Assembly: GCA_022605425.2 (NCBI GenBank)
Contig: JAKIMF020000001.1
Location: 560,501 to 624,500 of the forward strand
Direction of reading: 5' to 3'
Length of the DNA: 64,000 nt
Source of the DNA: Hamiltosporidium tvaerminnensis
Taxonomy: Eukaryota; Microsporidia; Dubosqiidae
In this document: one piece after another, positions 41,971 through 53,774 of the stretch
How positions within the stretch are numbered: the first letter of the stretch is position 1
How the letters are laid out: every line of letters begins with the position of its first letter
Notes under the pieces: model-generated
The model's database searches: none
What the model was told of the DNA's origin: nothing
Seen by the model: only the letters and a program-made list of their open reading frames with translations
Position numbers and translations under genes: made by a program

Positions 41971-42251
41971 TAAACATACATTTAAAATAAATAATTGTTT
42001 TATATCGTATCTATTGTATATCTCATTTCTAATTCTATCTACTATTTTCATATTCATATTTTATTACATTGTATTATATTTATATCTAAGATTTATATTT
42101 ATGTTCTTTAGTATTTATATGTAGGATTTTTATATTTTTTATGTTTATATCTCTTATTTCTATTCTTATCTAATATATTCAATAGTATAATAGATATCTT
42201 AACACTTCTTTATTATATCTCTATTATTTTCTAAATATCTCTTTCAATTAT
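41971..42251. other. Convergent AT-rich intergenic region
   Basis: Lies between the 3' ends of the low-complexity gene and the RRM gene. TATATCT/ATTTCT-type low complexity only. Confidence 0.35.
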
Positions 42252-42530
42252 CTATTTCTTATAAATTACCATATTTTCATTTAAAGGACTGTTTTTGCTT
42301 TTTCTAATTTTTATAGGTTTTCCATTTATGAAAGTACCATTATTTTCTTTTATAAATCTTAAATACTCCACACTACTACTAAAATCTATAAAAGCATACC
42401 CCTTATTATACCCATATTTATTTTTAGGTACTTTTATTTCTAATATATTAGAATATCCTTTGAATTCTTTTAATAAGGTTTCTTGTGTACATGATTTGTG
42501 TAGATTGGAAATGTGTGCGCGGAATATCAT
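42252..42530 (-). CDS. Small single-RRM RNA-binding protein (92 residues)
   Basis: ATG 42530-42528 with CCC four to six bases upstream (42536-42534). One RNA-recognition motif fills the protein: RNP2-like AHISNL at residues 5-10, RNP1 KGYAFIDF at 43-50 with both aromatic positions kept (Tyr45, Phe47), then INGKPIKIRKS. RRMs of this size bind single-stranded RNA and usually serve splicing or mRNA processing. Without flanking domains I cannot say which. It is complete, with no repeats. Confidence 0.8.
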   Translation of the reverse strand: MIFRAHISNLHKSCTQETLLKEFKGYSNILEIKVPKNKYGYNKGYAFIDFSSSVEYLRFIKENNGTFINGKPIKIRKSKNSPLNENMVIYKK

Positions 42531-42574
42531 AAAGGGTGAAATAATTATCGAATTTTATTCAAAAAAATATCACA

Positions 42575-43281
42575 ACTTTTTGAAAAACAGTGGCAAGTGT
42601 TATATTTGTTTTCATGGCATTAATTTAGTTCTAGGTTTAACATAAAAAACAGCTACCTCGACACTATTATTAGCCTCTATGATACCTACATCTCAAAGCT
42701 TTCATCTAAAAAATGTTTAGGGACACGATTAAAGGGCGAGGCAGTTTTTCGGAGTTTGTTATGTCTGTGCATGGAGTGTGATCGTAGATTGAAACACACC
42801 TTAGGCTCTCCCAATATTCTGCAGCATCCCCACTTCATCTACGCTTTAAGAACCTGATTGGCTTCTAGCTATGATATATCTTGACGACTTACATGGGGCT
42901 CACCTAGACAGTGCAATGTCATACGAACAGGTATAACCTGCTACTTAACTTTCCTGGCTTTAAAGTATATTTTTATTTTTTCCCAGGCGCTAAGTCTTCT
43001 AACCCGAGTGAGCAAGGCTAGGTTTCCATGCTTTTATATGGCAATAACCTACATGTTTAGCTGCGTTCTGCAATCTGTTTACATAAAAAACTACAAATAT
43101 ATTTGTAGAAAAAGTTTCTCCATTTCTCAGACCTCTCCCCTTCATAACAACTCCCATGGAACAACCAAAGATGTAGTGTGGTTTTATTCCTAATAAAAAT
43201 CCAAACAATGACCTCGCACCAGTTTCATATACTCATTGCCAAGCAGAAAGTTTTTTATGTGGTTATTCTCCCTCCACATAA
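42575..43281 (-). repeat. Dispersed repeat family A, copy 4
   Basis: Reverse-strand copy, the closest relative of copy 1. On the minus strand it starts ATTATGTGGAGGGAGAATAA and ends about TTTTTCAAAAAGTTGTGATA. It carries all the landmarks (CTTAGCGCCTGGGAAAA, GATCACACTCCATGC). It begins about 45 bases upstream of the RRM gene start, so its end may lie inside that gene's promoter region. Confidence 0.65.
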
Positions 43282-43950
43282 TATTATTAAACAGAATATT
43301 AGATAATAAATAATAATAATATTACTAAAAAATACAAAATACAGTTTGATTAATATTATTAAACAGAAAATATAAAAATTAAAGATAAAATAACTTTATA
43401 AAATAAAATGTAAAAAACTGAATACAGAATACCAATTCGTATATTTTATATATGAATAGCTTTTATTTAGAATAATTTAAAAAAATTTAAGATTTTGTAA
43501 TTAAATTAAAATTTATGTTTTGTTTTATTATAAATATATTTGTATCTGGAAGTCTATCATAATAAATATGTAACTGTAAGTTTATCTGTAATTATTTTGA
43601 AAGTTGAATAGAGTTTTCTTTTAAAAAAGGTGTTTATTTTTATGTATTGCGTGTAGATTAAGGTTATATAAAAGAAAAATCAGTTTGAATAAGAAAGAAT
43701 ACATCTATTAGATTTATTATAATTTATCCTTAAAACATATTAATAAAATATTATTACTTAATATTTACTACTGTTATATCTTTTTAAAAATTCTAAAATA
43801 GCTTATTAATAATAAATTTTTTTTTATTACCTTGGTCATATAAATTAAATATTCATAGATATATCTTATATCTTTGGATTATTTATTGATAAATTATTAT
43901 TTAATATATTAGATCAATCTTTAGACAATTATTGATTTGATTAAGGTAAT
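43282..43950. other. AT-rich spacer
   Basis: No gene. A short ATTATTAAACAGAAWAT repeat lies close to the repeat edge. Confidence 0.3.
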
Positions 43951-43959
43951 GTATTTATG

Positions 43960-44195
43960 TATCTGTACTATGCCGGGTGCAGAATTGGTTTGATGTATTT
44001 ACTGCTTGTCATAAGATTGATTGAAAGGGTCCTAGTATTCCTGGTTACGATTGGGAGTAGAGACAAAAACCGACTTTTTAAAATACTTTGATACAAAACC
44101 CTGAAATGAAAGCAAACCAACTTCAAAAAAACTGGTGGGGTATTACTGAGGAAGGTCAAAGCTCGCAAGGCTGTAGTGCCAAGGAAGAATGAATC
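43960..44195 (+). mobile_element. GC-richer SINE-like insertion ending GGCTGTAGTGCC
   Basis: Block of clearly higher GC content than its flanks, ending on the plus strand AAGGCTGTAGTGCCAAGGAA (motif at 44169-44180). TATTTATG occurs on both sides (43952-43959 and 44196-44203), possibly an 8-bp target duplication, though low complexity weakens that. The terminus matches those of the inserts at 3114-3388 and 62138-62216. A 66-codon minus frame inside has no signals and is not called. Confidence 0.5.
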
Positions 44196-44203
44196 TATTT
44201 ATG

Positions 44204-44637
44204 AGAAATAATTGAAATATTATATGTGTAATTATTATTCTGAAATGATAATCTTGCTTAATAATGTAGCTATTTAAGCTGAAAATTAAAATACTGATTT
44301 AAATATATATACGTTTAAATAATTATCTTGTTTACTTTTAGTAAATTACTACGATAGAATGAAAGTTAAATTACAGATTTAAATCTATATTATCTTTGAA
44401 TGCTTTACCTCTCTCAGCATTTATAACAAAATCAGATGGAGGTAAAAAAGTTAAAAACCTATTTTTTACTTCCATTTTTGGTGAAAAAATCACTTTTAAA
44501 GATTATTGGAACATTTTCTTGGATTTGTTTTGAAACATTTAATGTTTGATTATCACAAGAAATATCTGATCGAAACAGTTTCATAATCAGGAAAGGAAAA
44601 AAAGTATAAAAAAATGTTTTTTTTCTGAAACAAAACT
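44204..44637. other. Upstream region of the RhoGAP-like gene
   Basis: AT-rich, no gene. No CCC run lies near the ATG at 44638, unlike most genes here. Confidence 0.35.
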
Positions 44638-47291
44638 ATGACAGAATCGAACGTGACCGAAGAAATAAATTCACGAATGCACATGCGCAGTACAGATATA
44701 TGTGATTCGATACCACATATTCCACAAAGAAAATATGTTAAAGAGATTGAAATCGAGATCGGCGCTATTTCTTTGAAAGAGAAAGGCCGAAAGCTACGTG
44801 GGGATACTTTTTTTAACTCCGCTGAATCATTAAAGGAGTTTGTTAAGAAGAATGAGTTTAAGGTTATTATTAGTGCTCATGGTTGTGATGGAACACTTCT
44901 TAATAAGAATCTTCCTATTTCAAGGTTTTTGATGAACAAAATACAAGAGGAAGAAGAAATTGCAGAGTATAAGGAAATACAAAATGGTGTGAGTAAAGAT
45001 GATGAGGAAATTAAAGAGGATTATGAGAATAGTAATGAAGCGGAAACAAACGATGAAGAAAAAATACAAGAAGATAAGAGAATACAAGAAGAGCGTAATA
45101 GAAGAAGAGGAGAAAATACAAGAAGAGGAGAAAATACAAGAAGAGGAGAAAATACAAGAAGATAAGAGAATAGAAGAAGAGGAGAAAATAGAAGAAGAGG
45201 AGAAAATACAAGAAGATAGAGAAATAGAAGAAGAGGAGAAAATACAAGAAGATAAGAGAATAGAAGAAGAAGAGAAAATACAAGAAGAGGAGAAAATACA
45301 AGATATGTCTCAAAAAGTTAGTAATATTATTCCTGAAAAGTGTGGAGATGTTCGTGTGGAACCTAAGTGTGATTATGAAAGGCGTACAAATGAGGCAGTC
45401 ATTTTTTATAATAACCAAAGATGACAAAGAAAATGTTAATAAAAAAGAAATAAGTGAATTAAGTGAAATAAATGGAGATTATAAGAGATTAGAAGAATTA
45501 AAACACAAAGAACCTAAAGTTGGTAAACCTTTGGAAATAAGAAAAAGGAAGAAACTTTTTAATACTCGTAAATTCAAACAAAAACATCCAATTTGTAAAA
45601 AAAAGATTTTTATTGGCAAAATACTCAAATCATATTCAATACTTAGAAAAAATTTTAAGAAAAAATCTTTGAAAGATAAAGTTCCGTCAGATTTTATAAA
45701 GGAAAACAAATTTATTTCGAATTATAATGGCCAGAATGCAAATGAAAAGAAAGATGTGGAATCACATCAAAAGATTAGTGAAACACAAAATAATTCCAAA
45801 GCAGAAGCCTCTAACAATCCTAATAATTCCAAAGCAGAAGCCTCTAACAATCCTAATAATTCTAAAGCAGAAGCCTCTAACAATCCTAATAATTCTAAAG
45901 CAGAAGCCTCTAACAATCCTAATAATTCTAAAGCAGAAACCTCTAACAATCCTAATAATTCCAAAGCAGAAGCCTCTAACAATCCTAATAATTCTAAAGC
46001 AGAAGCCTCTAACGATCCTAATAATTCTAAAGCAGAAACCTCTAACGATCCTAATAATTCTAAAGCAGAAACCTCTAACGATCCTAATAATTCTAAGGTC
46101 GTAACTGATGATTCTAGTAATCCTAAATCTTTTAATAATTCCGACGCCGCCAGGAATACTTCCAAAAATACTAAAAAAACCAAAAAAGAAGACAAAGACA
46201 ATACCAACAGTGTAACTAAGAATTCTGAAAGCCTGCCTACTAAAAGTATATCAAAAGACACTTCAAATAATACAATTATTGATTTCAATATACCAAAAAT
46301 TACGAATAAAGAATTACTTAACAAAAAACAAGAAATTGAATCTATTAAAAAACAAAACAGACCAATAGATTTATCAATAATTTATGATTATAATATAGAA
46401 GTGATAAATATGAAAAAAGATCAAAAAAAAATGGTTGAGAAATATAAATTTTTGTTTATAAGAGTTTTAAGAGAAATAGAAGAACGTAAATATTTATTTC
46501 AAAACTCCAATTCCAAACAAGAAATATTTAAACGAAGTGTTTTAATTTATAGGAAAGATTATAAAGATTATATCGATTTTTCATTATTGAATTCGGAGGA
46601 AAAAAGTAAAATTTTTAATTTTTTGTTGAAAAAATTTACTCGAAAATTCAATAAAAATGACTTCGATTGTGAATTTTATTTTGAAAAATGCATTCAAAAA
46701 CTATTTTGTTGCTATCAAGAAACAAAAGAAGAAATCAGAGAAGTAGACGATTTCATTTTCAGGTTGCTTGATTATATAGATCAACATAAAATGACATGTG
46801 TGTATGCATTCAAACAAAATGTAGATTTAGATGAAGTACATAAGAAAATTAAATGTATTGAAAATGGAGAGTACTATAATATAAAGGATGTTGATATTTG
46901 TACAAATATTTATATAATGATGGTTTATCTGAGAGTGACAATAGATGGAGTTATTCCTTTAAATTTGAGGAAAATTTTGTTAAGATTTGATGTTATAAAT
47001 AGTGAAAGTAAACGAGAATATGTTTTAAGATTTTTACCTTTTATTGTTGGAGAAAAAAGACGAAAAATAATTTTAAGATTGATTGATTTGATTTGGATTG
47101 TAAAGAGTAATTTTATAGAAGTTGAAGCGACTGATTTTATGACGCGAGTTTTAAGTGAATGTATTTTTCCGTTAAATGATTATAGATCTAATAAGAATAG
47201 GATTTATGCATGCAAAATTGTCAAAAGATTATTTGATTACGACTTTTATTCTATCTCACCAAGATTATATACAAATGCCACAAAAAAATAA
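44638..47291 (+). CDS. Repeat-rich protein with divergent C-terminal RhoGAP-like domain (two apparent frameshifts)
   Basis: Three overlapping frames read as one gene. 44638 to about 45095: a folded-looking N terminus (GRKLRGDTFFNSAESLKEFV, IISAHGCDGTLLNK) leading into Glu-rich sequence. About 45095-45400 in the +1 frame: EEEKIQ/EDKRIE repeats. About 45400-47291 in the next frame: a basic region, about ten NNSKAEASNNP repeats, then a helical domain. In the last ~190 residues, EVDDFIFRLLDYIDQHKMTC...DLDEVHKKI...YYNIKDVDICTNIY, IMMVYLR...VIPLNLRKILL and VLRFLPFIVGEKRRKI...MTRVLSECIFP follow the RhoGAP fold order. The arginine finger position (GIYRxxG) reads CVYAFKQ, so GAP activity is doubtful. 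The first shift fits a 2-nt loss in the repeat, the second an extra T in a T6 run (about 45401-45406). The ATG lacks a CCC signal. Confidence 0.55.
45098..45300 (+). repeat. 18-bp coding repeat (EEEKIQ type)
   Basis: GAAGAGGAGAAAATACAA and GAAGATAAGAGAATAGAA variants, about ten copies. The Glu-rich reading is in frame 2, while the upstream part of the gene is in frame 1, which places the shift at the left edge of the array. Confidence 0.75.
45787..46098 (+). repeat. 33-bp coding minisatellite (NNSKAEASNNP, about 10 copies)
   Basis: AATAATTCTAAAGCAGAAGC plus CTCTAACAATCCT, about ten units with few substitutions (Ala/Thr and Asn/Asp swaps). Because the unit is a multiple of three, two other frames are also free of stops here; those are shadows. 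Confidence 0.85.
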
Positions 47292-47885
47292 ATAATTGCT
47301 CTTGAATTAAATGAGAAAAAAAAGAACTATTCAGGAACAAATGATTAAATAATGACTCAAATATTTGATGATTTTAGCAACATTTGTTTTCTATTTAAAT
47401 ATTTTTTAACCTTTTCTTCTTTTATTTCAATTTTAAATATTTTTTTTATTTTAAAAGCACTTTTCTTCATCTAATTACAAACGAATTAATGATTCAAAAG
47501 GTGAATATCATAGTTATTTCAAGAATATAATTTAAAGACTTTTTTATTTGCAATAGGTTCTTCTTTTAAATTAAATTTTAAATTTAAAGACAAATGTTGC
47601 AAAACTATAGATGTACTCATAACTTACTATAGGTTAATTTATGATATTATAGACAAAAATAGGAACGAAAATACTATAATGATATACATTAAAGGTATTT
47701 ACATAGTTACAGATTCTTTTCTATTTACCTAAAATTTACAAAATAAAATTTACATGAATAGAGCAAACAAAAGTACATGTTTAGATACGAAGATGGAACA
47801 CTTGCATTAGAATATAACAGTATTTAAATGTATTTTATGTTTTTTATTCTTGAAGATTCACATATTTTTTCGGATTGAAGAATGT
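47292..47885. other. AT-rich spacer
   Basis: No gene recognised. Confidence 0.35.
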
Positions 47886-47889
47886 GAGT

Positions 47890-48605
47890 TTAAAAATTAC
47901 AACTTTTTGAAATGTGGCACGGTTTATCTTTTTTTTTCATAAAATACACCCGGTAAAAGGTTCAGATAGATAACTATTCGTCAAAGCTCTGTCGGTATTC
48001 AGTACGATAATTGAATGACAAAGCTTTTTATCTAAAAGGTGTGTAAGCCTTTTCAATCGAAAGGTTAATTGACCATAGTTGGTTAATTTGTTTCCCAGAT
48101 TGTGTTGACAGTTTATAACCCGTTTTTTTTAATCGAGACTAGCAAGATTCTCTCTTACTCTAAGCTTAATGAATCGAATATACTTTGGTTTAGGATATAT
48201 CTATACGATTACACTGAATTAAACTAGACGTTGAAATGTCATACCAACGGATATAACCAGCTGCTAAGCATTCTGGCTTTTTTAAAGCTTCGTTTTTTAT
48301 ATCTCCTAGTCCCAGATCATCTAATCATGGTGAACAAGTTAGATCTTCTAGGTTTTACATGAAAATTAGCTACATTTTTAAGTCGTATTCTTATATTTAG
48401 TTAAAACTAAGTTTATAAAAGAGAGTTTATCTATTCTATGAACTTTATTCTTTTTATAAAAATTACTTAAGAGCAAACGAAAATCTAATGTATTTCACAG
48501 ATCTAAAAACCACCAACAATAATTTTCCCAACAAATTCCCATACTCATTGCCAAAAAGACATTCTTTAATGTTCTTAGTACCATCTACCAATTAAAAGCA
48601 CCAAA
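47890..48605 (-). repeat. Dispersed repeat family A, copy 5
   Basis: Diverged reverse-strand copy. ATGACATTTCAACG, AAAGCCAGAATGCTTAGCAG and CATTGCCAAAAAGACATT equivalents lie in the right order. The inner GC-rich part is largely lost. Confidence 0.55.
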
Positions 48606-48799
48606 AAGTATTTTTATAAAATTCGTCGGTATAAAAAAAAGAATTTATATAAAAAAATAAACTCATACCACACAATTTCATATTTACTTAGATTCATATT
48701 TAAATATATTATATGGCAGTCATTAGACATTTCTATAAGATATATCTATCATTACATTTATTTAAGATATTTAAATATAAAAAGTTTATTTTAAATTCG

Positions 48800-49080
48800 A
48801 AAATTTTTAATACATGGGATAAGTGGATAGCCAAAATAAAAACTATCTGGTTGTCAATGAGCGTATGAAATTAAAAAAAAACAGTATTGACTTTTTTTTT
48901 CGGGGGGAGAGGGGATATAAACCACATTGGATCCATGAGTTAATCCCCTATAATCCCGAGTAACAACAGATTAAAACAAGAAATTGAAAGATTTTCAGTT
49001 CTTTATCCTCGAAACCGAAAGATAAAAGAGGAGGTGAATAAGTGAATAAGTCTCTACATTTTTAATATCATAATATAAGA
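48800..49080 (+). repeat. Dispersed repeat family B, copy 2
   Basis: Shares AAAAACTATCTGGTTGTCAATGAG, a GGGGATATAAACCACAT block, GAGTTAATCCCCTATAATCCC, CAACAGATTAAAA and TTTATCCTCGAAACCGAAAG with copy 1 at 38.1 kb. The hairpin's right arm is decayed (CGAAAGATAAA). Confidence 0.55.
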
Positions 49081-49980
49081 CTTAGCAATTGTCATAAAGA
49101 AATTTGATTCTAGAAATGTTTAATTGGTTTTAAAGACTTAAGATATCTATAATACTATCATTAAGAATATAACTCGTAAGATTTGACCAAAAATCTTATA
49201 AAGAAAATAACCTAATCAGAAGTATGACAGGAAACATCTCGAAACCTTGACTTTTAGCAAAAAAGCGTATCACTATTGTTGAAAAACCGTTCTAAGTTGT
49301 AATAAATCATAAAAATGGAAAATTTATAACGTAAAATTTAGATTAACTACATTTTTTAAGATTTTTTAAGCATTTTTTAGCTGATAAAAACAGTAGACTT
49401 AGAATTAATAGTCAAAAGACATTTTTTCTGTACAAAGTATTTATATTCGCAAATAGTAATTTATTAAAACAATTATGCTTTGAATTAGTTTCTATAATTT
49501 AATACCTGTTTAAATTAAAACAGTCGTATGAAAAGAATAAAGAAATGTACAATTGTTGATTTTACAAATCTATAATGCAATCGATAAAACGTATTCTTTT
49601 TAGAAAACTAAAACACTTGTAACATCTTAAATCAAATAAAAGCTAGATTTGATAAAACTATTTAGTAAAGGATTAATGAATAAAATAGAAATAACGAATT
49701 AAATTTATAATTAATTTAAGCAAAATATAATACAAGCAAAAAAGATTTATTGATTAAGAAATTACTTGAAATATTTATTTACAGAATTACTTACTGGCAA
49801 CTAGAAATACGGACATAAAAGACTCTTTATTTATAATAAATTACAAACAGAGGATTTTATCACACTTCTAGTAAATAGACAGAGAAATTAATCACAGGTA
49901 ATTAAGTTTTATAAGATTAAACCACACATTGAGCTTTATATTCTTGAAAATAAATTAACTTCGTTTTTCACGAGTTTAAC
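49080..49980. other. AT-rich spacer
   Basis: No gene or clear repeat. Confidence 0.3.
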
Positions 49981-49999
49981 GACTACTTAACTTTAAAGA

Positions 50000-50125
50000 G
50001 TCATTCTACTTTTTAATCTTAAAATGATCTTGAAATGATCTTGAAATAAACTTAAATAATTTTAAAATAAACCTAAGATAATCTTAAAATGATCTTGAAA
50101 TAAACTTAAAATAATCTTAAAATTA
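50000..50125. repeat. ATGATCTTGAAATAA tandem repeats
   Basis: AAAATGATCTTGAAATAAAC and CTTAAAATAATCTTAAAAT variants recur about five times. Simple local expansion. Confidence 0.6.
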
Positions 50126-50749
50126 AATTATATATATAAAAGCTATGTTTCTTCTATAAGAATGAAGAAATAGATACAAAAAATATCAGTGAATGAAAAT
50201 AGAGTTAAAAACGAAGTAAAAAAGATATTTTAATAAATTTTATTTGTTAATTCTTTAATATTTAATTATTATTTTAAAAAACAAATATTTAATATCTGTA
50301 TTGTTCATCAAAGATGAACTGAGAATAAGGAACTGAAAAATATTGTTATTTTTGTTTATTATATAAGTAAATGACTAAAGATCTAACAATTATAGTAATT
50401 TATGTTCAATTATATGTGTAGAAGGACAATAGTTCATAGAATTGTAAATTTAAGAATTATAAATTATCTGATATATTTATAAAATGTGAAATAGAAGTAT
50501 TGTAGATGTATCAAGTACCTATTTAAAATGTAAAAGGTATTATAAAGAAAGGTTTAGGAAAAACAGGAGATGTAGTATAAATTAAAAAAAATCTTGGTTT
50601 AGAATAATATTATATAAAAATTATAAGCCTAACCAAAGCACTAAGGTGTTTTTGAATTTTAAATTCAAAATATTTTTTGTCCGATTGTTTTCAATTTTAG
50701 ACTTAATTTGGTTATTATGACTCTTTTATTTATTAACAATAAAATATTT

Positions 50750-51065
50750 TAAAAATTTCTTATTTTTGAATCAGAAACAGTTTGGTGAAATAAAAGAAAA
50801 AGTAAATAAATTGTAAAAGTATAATATTTTAGAATCAGAAACAGTTCGGTGAAATAAAAGAAAAATTAAATTAATTGTAAAAGTATAATATTTTTAAAAA
50901 TTTCTTATTTTAGAATATCGAACATACTTCAAAATATAAGAAAATACAAATTAATTGTAAATTCAAACGTGATTATAAAAATTTCTTATTTTAGAATATC
51001 GAACATACTTCAAAATATAAGAAAATACAAATTAATTGTAAATTCAAACGTGATTATAAAAACTA
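50750..51065. repeat. Two pairs of ~80-bp tandem duplications
   Basis: TTAGAATCAGAAACAGTTYG plus GTGAAATAAAAGAAAAA occurs twice, followed by GAATATCGAACATACTTCAA plus the next ~60 bases twice. They share the TTTCTTATTTTAGAAT joint. Confidence 0.65.
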
Positions 51066-51223
51066 ATTAAAGAAAAATATAATATTTTAAATTGATTTAA
51101 AAGCTTGGTAAAGCAATCAATCATACAATATATTTTACAAACCTTTAATTTAAAGACAATTATATTTAAAAAAAATTAAATTTTTAATTATTTCTTTTGG
51201 TCATATAATAGAAAAATTTGTAT

Positions 51224-51485
51224 CAGAAATATTTTTAAGTAAATGAAATGGATTCTTATCTTTGATTATATAATAAAGAAAAGAAATATTTTTAAGTAAA
51301 TGAAATGGATTCTTATCTTTGATTATATAATAAAGAAAAGAAATATTTTTAAGTAAATGAAATGGATTCTTATCTTTGATTATATAATAAAGAAAAGAAA
51401 TATTTTTAAGTAAATGAAATGGATTCTTATCTTTGATTATAAAATAAAGAAAAGAAATATTTTTAAGTAAATGAAATGGATTCTT
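51224..51485. repeat. 57-bp minisatellite, about 4.5 copies
   Basis: Unit AAATATTTTTAAGTAAATGA, AATGGATTCTTATCTTTGAT, TATATAATAAAGAAAAG (57 bases), nearly identical between copies. It lies 0.5 kb upstream of the DEAD-box gene. Confidence 0.85.
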
Positions 51486-51489
51486 ACTT

Positions 51490-51990
51490 TTTTTAAATCT
51501 TTGATTTAATTTATTAAAAAAACAGTTAAATTAAAGTTTAAAATTTCGTGTCTAAACGACAATTTGAATAATCTTGTTTTTTCTGAAGATCCCTAAATAA
51601 ATATATCTTTATAAATATACTTTCCTAGGATCCAATACTTTAAACTGATAAGGTATATAAAATATTTAAAGATACAATTATATCATTTATTTATAATCTA
51701 TTTAATAAAATAATTTATCTCTAATTCATATGAAGTAAATATTGGTGTTAATTTATATTGGTACTTTATAAGAATTATCAATCATTTTCCTTGATAGATG
51801 TCAAAAAACAATATGATTAAATAAATTATTAAAACGTATTTAACGGTTTATTAAATTTAGAAATTAAAAAAAAAAAATAATTAAAAGAATATTTACAAAA
51901 CTTTTGTTGATTTTATAAATTTTAAAAACAAATTATTTTTCAAAAAAAAATTTTCTTTTTTTATTTAAAAGATAAAAAAAATACCCCTTT
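51490..51990. other. Upstream region of the DEAD-box gene
   Basis: AT-rich; ends with the CCCC start signal at 51984-51987. No gene. Confidence 0.35.
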
Positions 51991-51992
51991 TA

Positions 51993-53483
51993 ATGCGTAA
52001 TTATTCTACAGACTTCTCAAGAAACGAGGGTAGTTGGAGAGATCTGGCTAAACGTAATAATAAAGACAGAGGAAGTTCCAAAGAATATTCATGGGGAGCA
52101 CGAACATCCACATTTGAGGAATTACCGCCAGTCGAATTTAAAAAGAATTTTTATTCTGAAAAACCACACATTTCCAAAATGTCTGAAGACGAAGTAATTG
52201 AATTTCGCGAGAAACACGAAATGAAAATTAAAGGAAAAAATGTTCCAAAACCCGTTAAAAGTTTTGAAGATTTGTCTTTTAAACAGGAAATTTTAAGAGA
52301 TTTTGAAAAGAAACAATTTTCACACCCGACACCGATCCAAGCACAAGGATGGCCAATGGCTCTGAGTGGAAGGGATATGGTTGGAATAGCACAAACTGGT
52401 TCTGGAAAAACAATTTCATTTGTTCTTCCAGCCTTGATACATGCAGCTGACCAACCACCACTTCGAAGAAATGATGGACCTATTGTCTTGATTCTGGCAC
52501 CAACACGTGAGTTGTGTCTACAAATTAAAGAAGTTGTAGATCAATACACATATTTTTTTAGAATGAAAAGCACTGCCGTGTATGGAGGTGTCTCTGCCAT
52601 ACCACAGCGAAACGATTTACGAAGTGGTGTAGAAGTATTGGTTGCTACACCAGGAAGACTTATTGATTTATACAAGCAAGGCTGTTTATCTCTCAAAAGA
52701 GTCACTTTTTTGGTTTTAGATGAAGCAGATAGAATGTTGGACATGGGATTTGAACCCCAACTTAAAGAAATTATTCCAGAAACAAATCCAAACAGACAAA
52801 CTCTGATGTGGAGTGCCACCTGGCCAAAAGAAGTCAGAAACCTGGCAGAATCTTACATGAAAGATTTTATTCAAGTAAACATCGGACAGGAAGAATTGAC
52901 TTCAAATTTAAGAATCAAACAAATTACCAAAATATGTGAAGAAAGAGACAAAAATGGAAATCTTCTTGATGTTTTGAAAAGTAAAAAAGGAGAAAATATA
53001 TACAGAATGATAGTTTTTTGTAATAAAAAACGAACTTGCGATGACATTGAATATCTTTTACAAGGAAAAGGATTTTCTGCCGTAGCTATTCATGGAGATA
53101 AATCACAGGCAGTGCGAGACAGAGTAATTAGTGATTTTAAATCAGGAAGAAAACATGTTTTAATAGCTACGGATGTAGCAGCAAGAGGACTGGATGTCAA
53201 AGATGTCAAAATGGTTATAAATTATGATTTTCCATCTTCTTGTGAGGATTATATTCATAGAATAGGTAGAACAGCAAGAGGAGATACCAAAGAAGGCATT
53301 TCTCTTACATTTTTTACATTCACTGATAAAAACAACAGTAAAGAATTGATTAGAATTTTAACTGATGCGAATCAAGAAGTTCCTCGAGAATTAAGAGAGA
53401 TGGTACCAAGAGGAGAAGTAAAAAGATTTTCAAGATACGGTGGAAGATCAAATTATTCAAGTTCATTTCACAAGAGATGGTGA
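51993..53483 (+). CDS. DBP2: DEAD-box RNA helicase, Dbp2/p68 (DDX5) type
   Basis: ATP-dependent RNA helicase of the family that acts in rRNA processing, mRNP assembly and mRNA decay. All motifs are intact in 496 residues: PKPVKSFEDLSF with Phe91, Q motif PTPIQAQGWP (112-121), motif I AQTGSGKT (133-140), Ia APTRELC (169-175), II DEAD (243-246), III SAT (274-276), IV VFCNKK (341-346), V ATDVAARGLDV (392-402), VI HRIGRTARG (422-430). The phrase QGWPMALSGRDMVGIAQTGS singles out Dbp2/DDX5. The N terminus is short and the Gly/Arg tail is reduced to RYGGRSNYSSSFHKRW. The intron present in yeast DBP2 is absent. ATG 51993 with CCCC six to nine bases upstream. Confidence 0.95.
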   Translation: MRNYSTDFSRNEGSWRDLAKRNNKDRGSSKEYSWGARTSTFEELPPVEFKKNFYSEKPHISKMSEDEVIEFREKHEMKIKGKNVPKPVKSFEDLSFKQEILRDFEKKQFSHPTPIQAQGWPMALSGRDMVGIAQTGSGKTISFVLPALIHAADQPPLRRNDGPIVLILAPTRELCLQIKEVVDQYTYFFRMKSTAVYGGVSAIPQRNDLRSGVEVLVATPGRLIDLYKQGCLSLKRVTFLVLDEADRMLDMGFEPQLKEIIPETNPNRQTLMWSATWPKEVRNLAESYMKDFIQVNIGQEELTSNLRIKQITKICEERDKNGNLLDVLKSKKGENIYRMIVFCNKKRTCDDIEYLLQGKGFSAVAIHGDKSQAVRDRVISDFKSGRKHVLIATDVAARGLDVKDVKMVINYDFPSSCEDYIHRIGRTARGDTKEGISLTFFTFTDKNNSKELIRILTDANQEVPRELREMVPRGEVKRFSRYGGRSNYSSSFHKRW

Positions 53484-53599
53484 TAATTAAATTTGATTGA
53501 TTTATTTGAAGATAGGATGGAAGAAACTAATTTCTGTGTTTGAAGACAAAGGTTTATGTTTCTTGTGATCTTATCAGTTTTTTATTTTTATTTTTTTTT

Positions 53600-53770
53600 T
53601 AATTTAAGAAAACATTTTTTATGATTTTATTTTGTAAATCTTTGTTTTTAGATTTTATATATTTAAAATGGTTTTTTTAAATGAAGAAAACATTTTTTAT
53701 GATTTTATTTTTGTAAATCTTTGTTTTTAGATTTTATATATTTAAAATGGTTTTTTTAATGGTTTTTCGT
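53600..53770. repeat. ~85-bp tandem duplication after DBP2
   Basis: GAAAACATTTTTTATGATTT through TATATTTAAAATGGTTTTTT occurs twice in a row, differing by one or two bases. Confidence 0.75.
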
Positions 53771-53774
53771 TGAG

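Noticed and set aside
45011-45427. 138-codon minus frame opposite the EEEKIQ repeats
   Set aside because: Phe/Leu-rich antisense image of a Glu/Lys-rich repeat, with no start signal.
45727-46324. Long plus and minus frames over the NNSKAEASNNP repeat (125 and 185 codons)
   Set aside because: A 33-bp unit keeps all frames without stops in phase; these are shadows of the repeat array.
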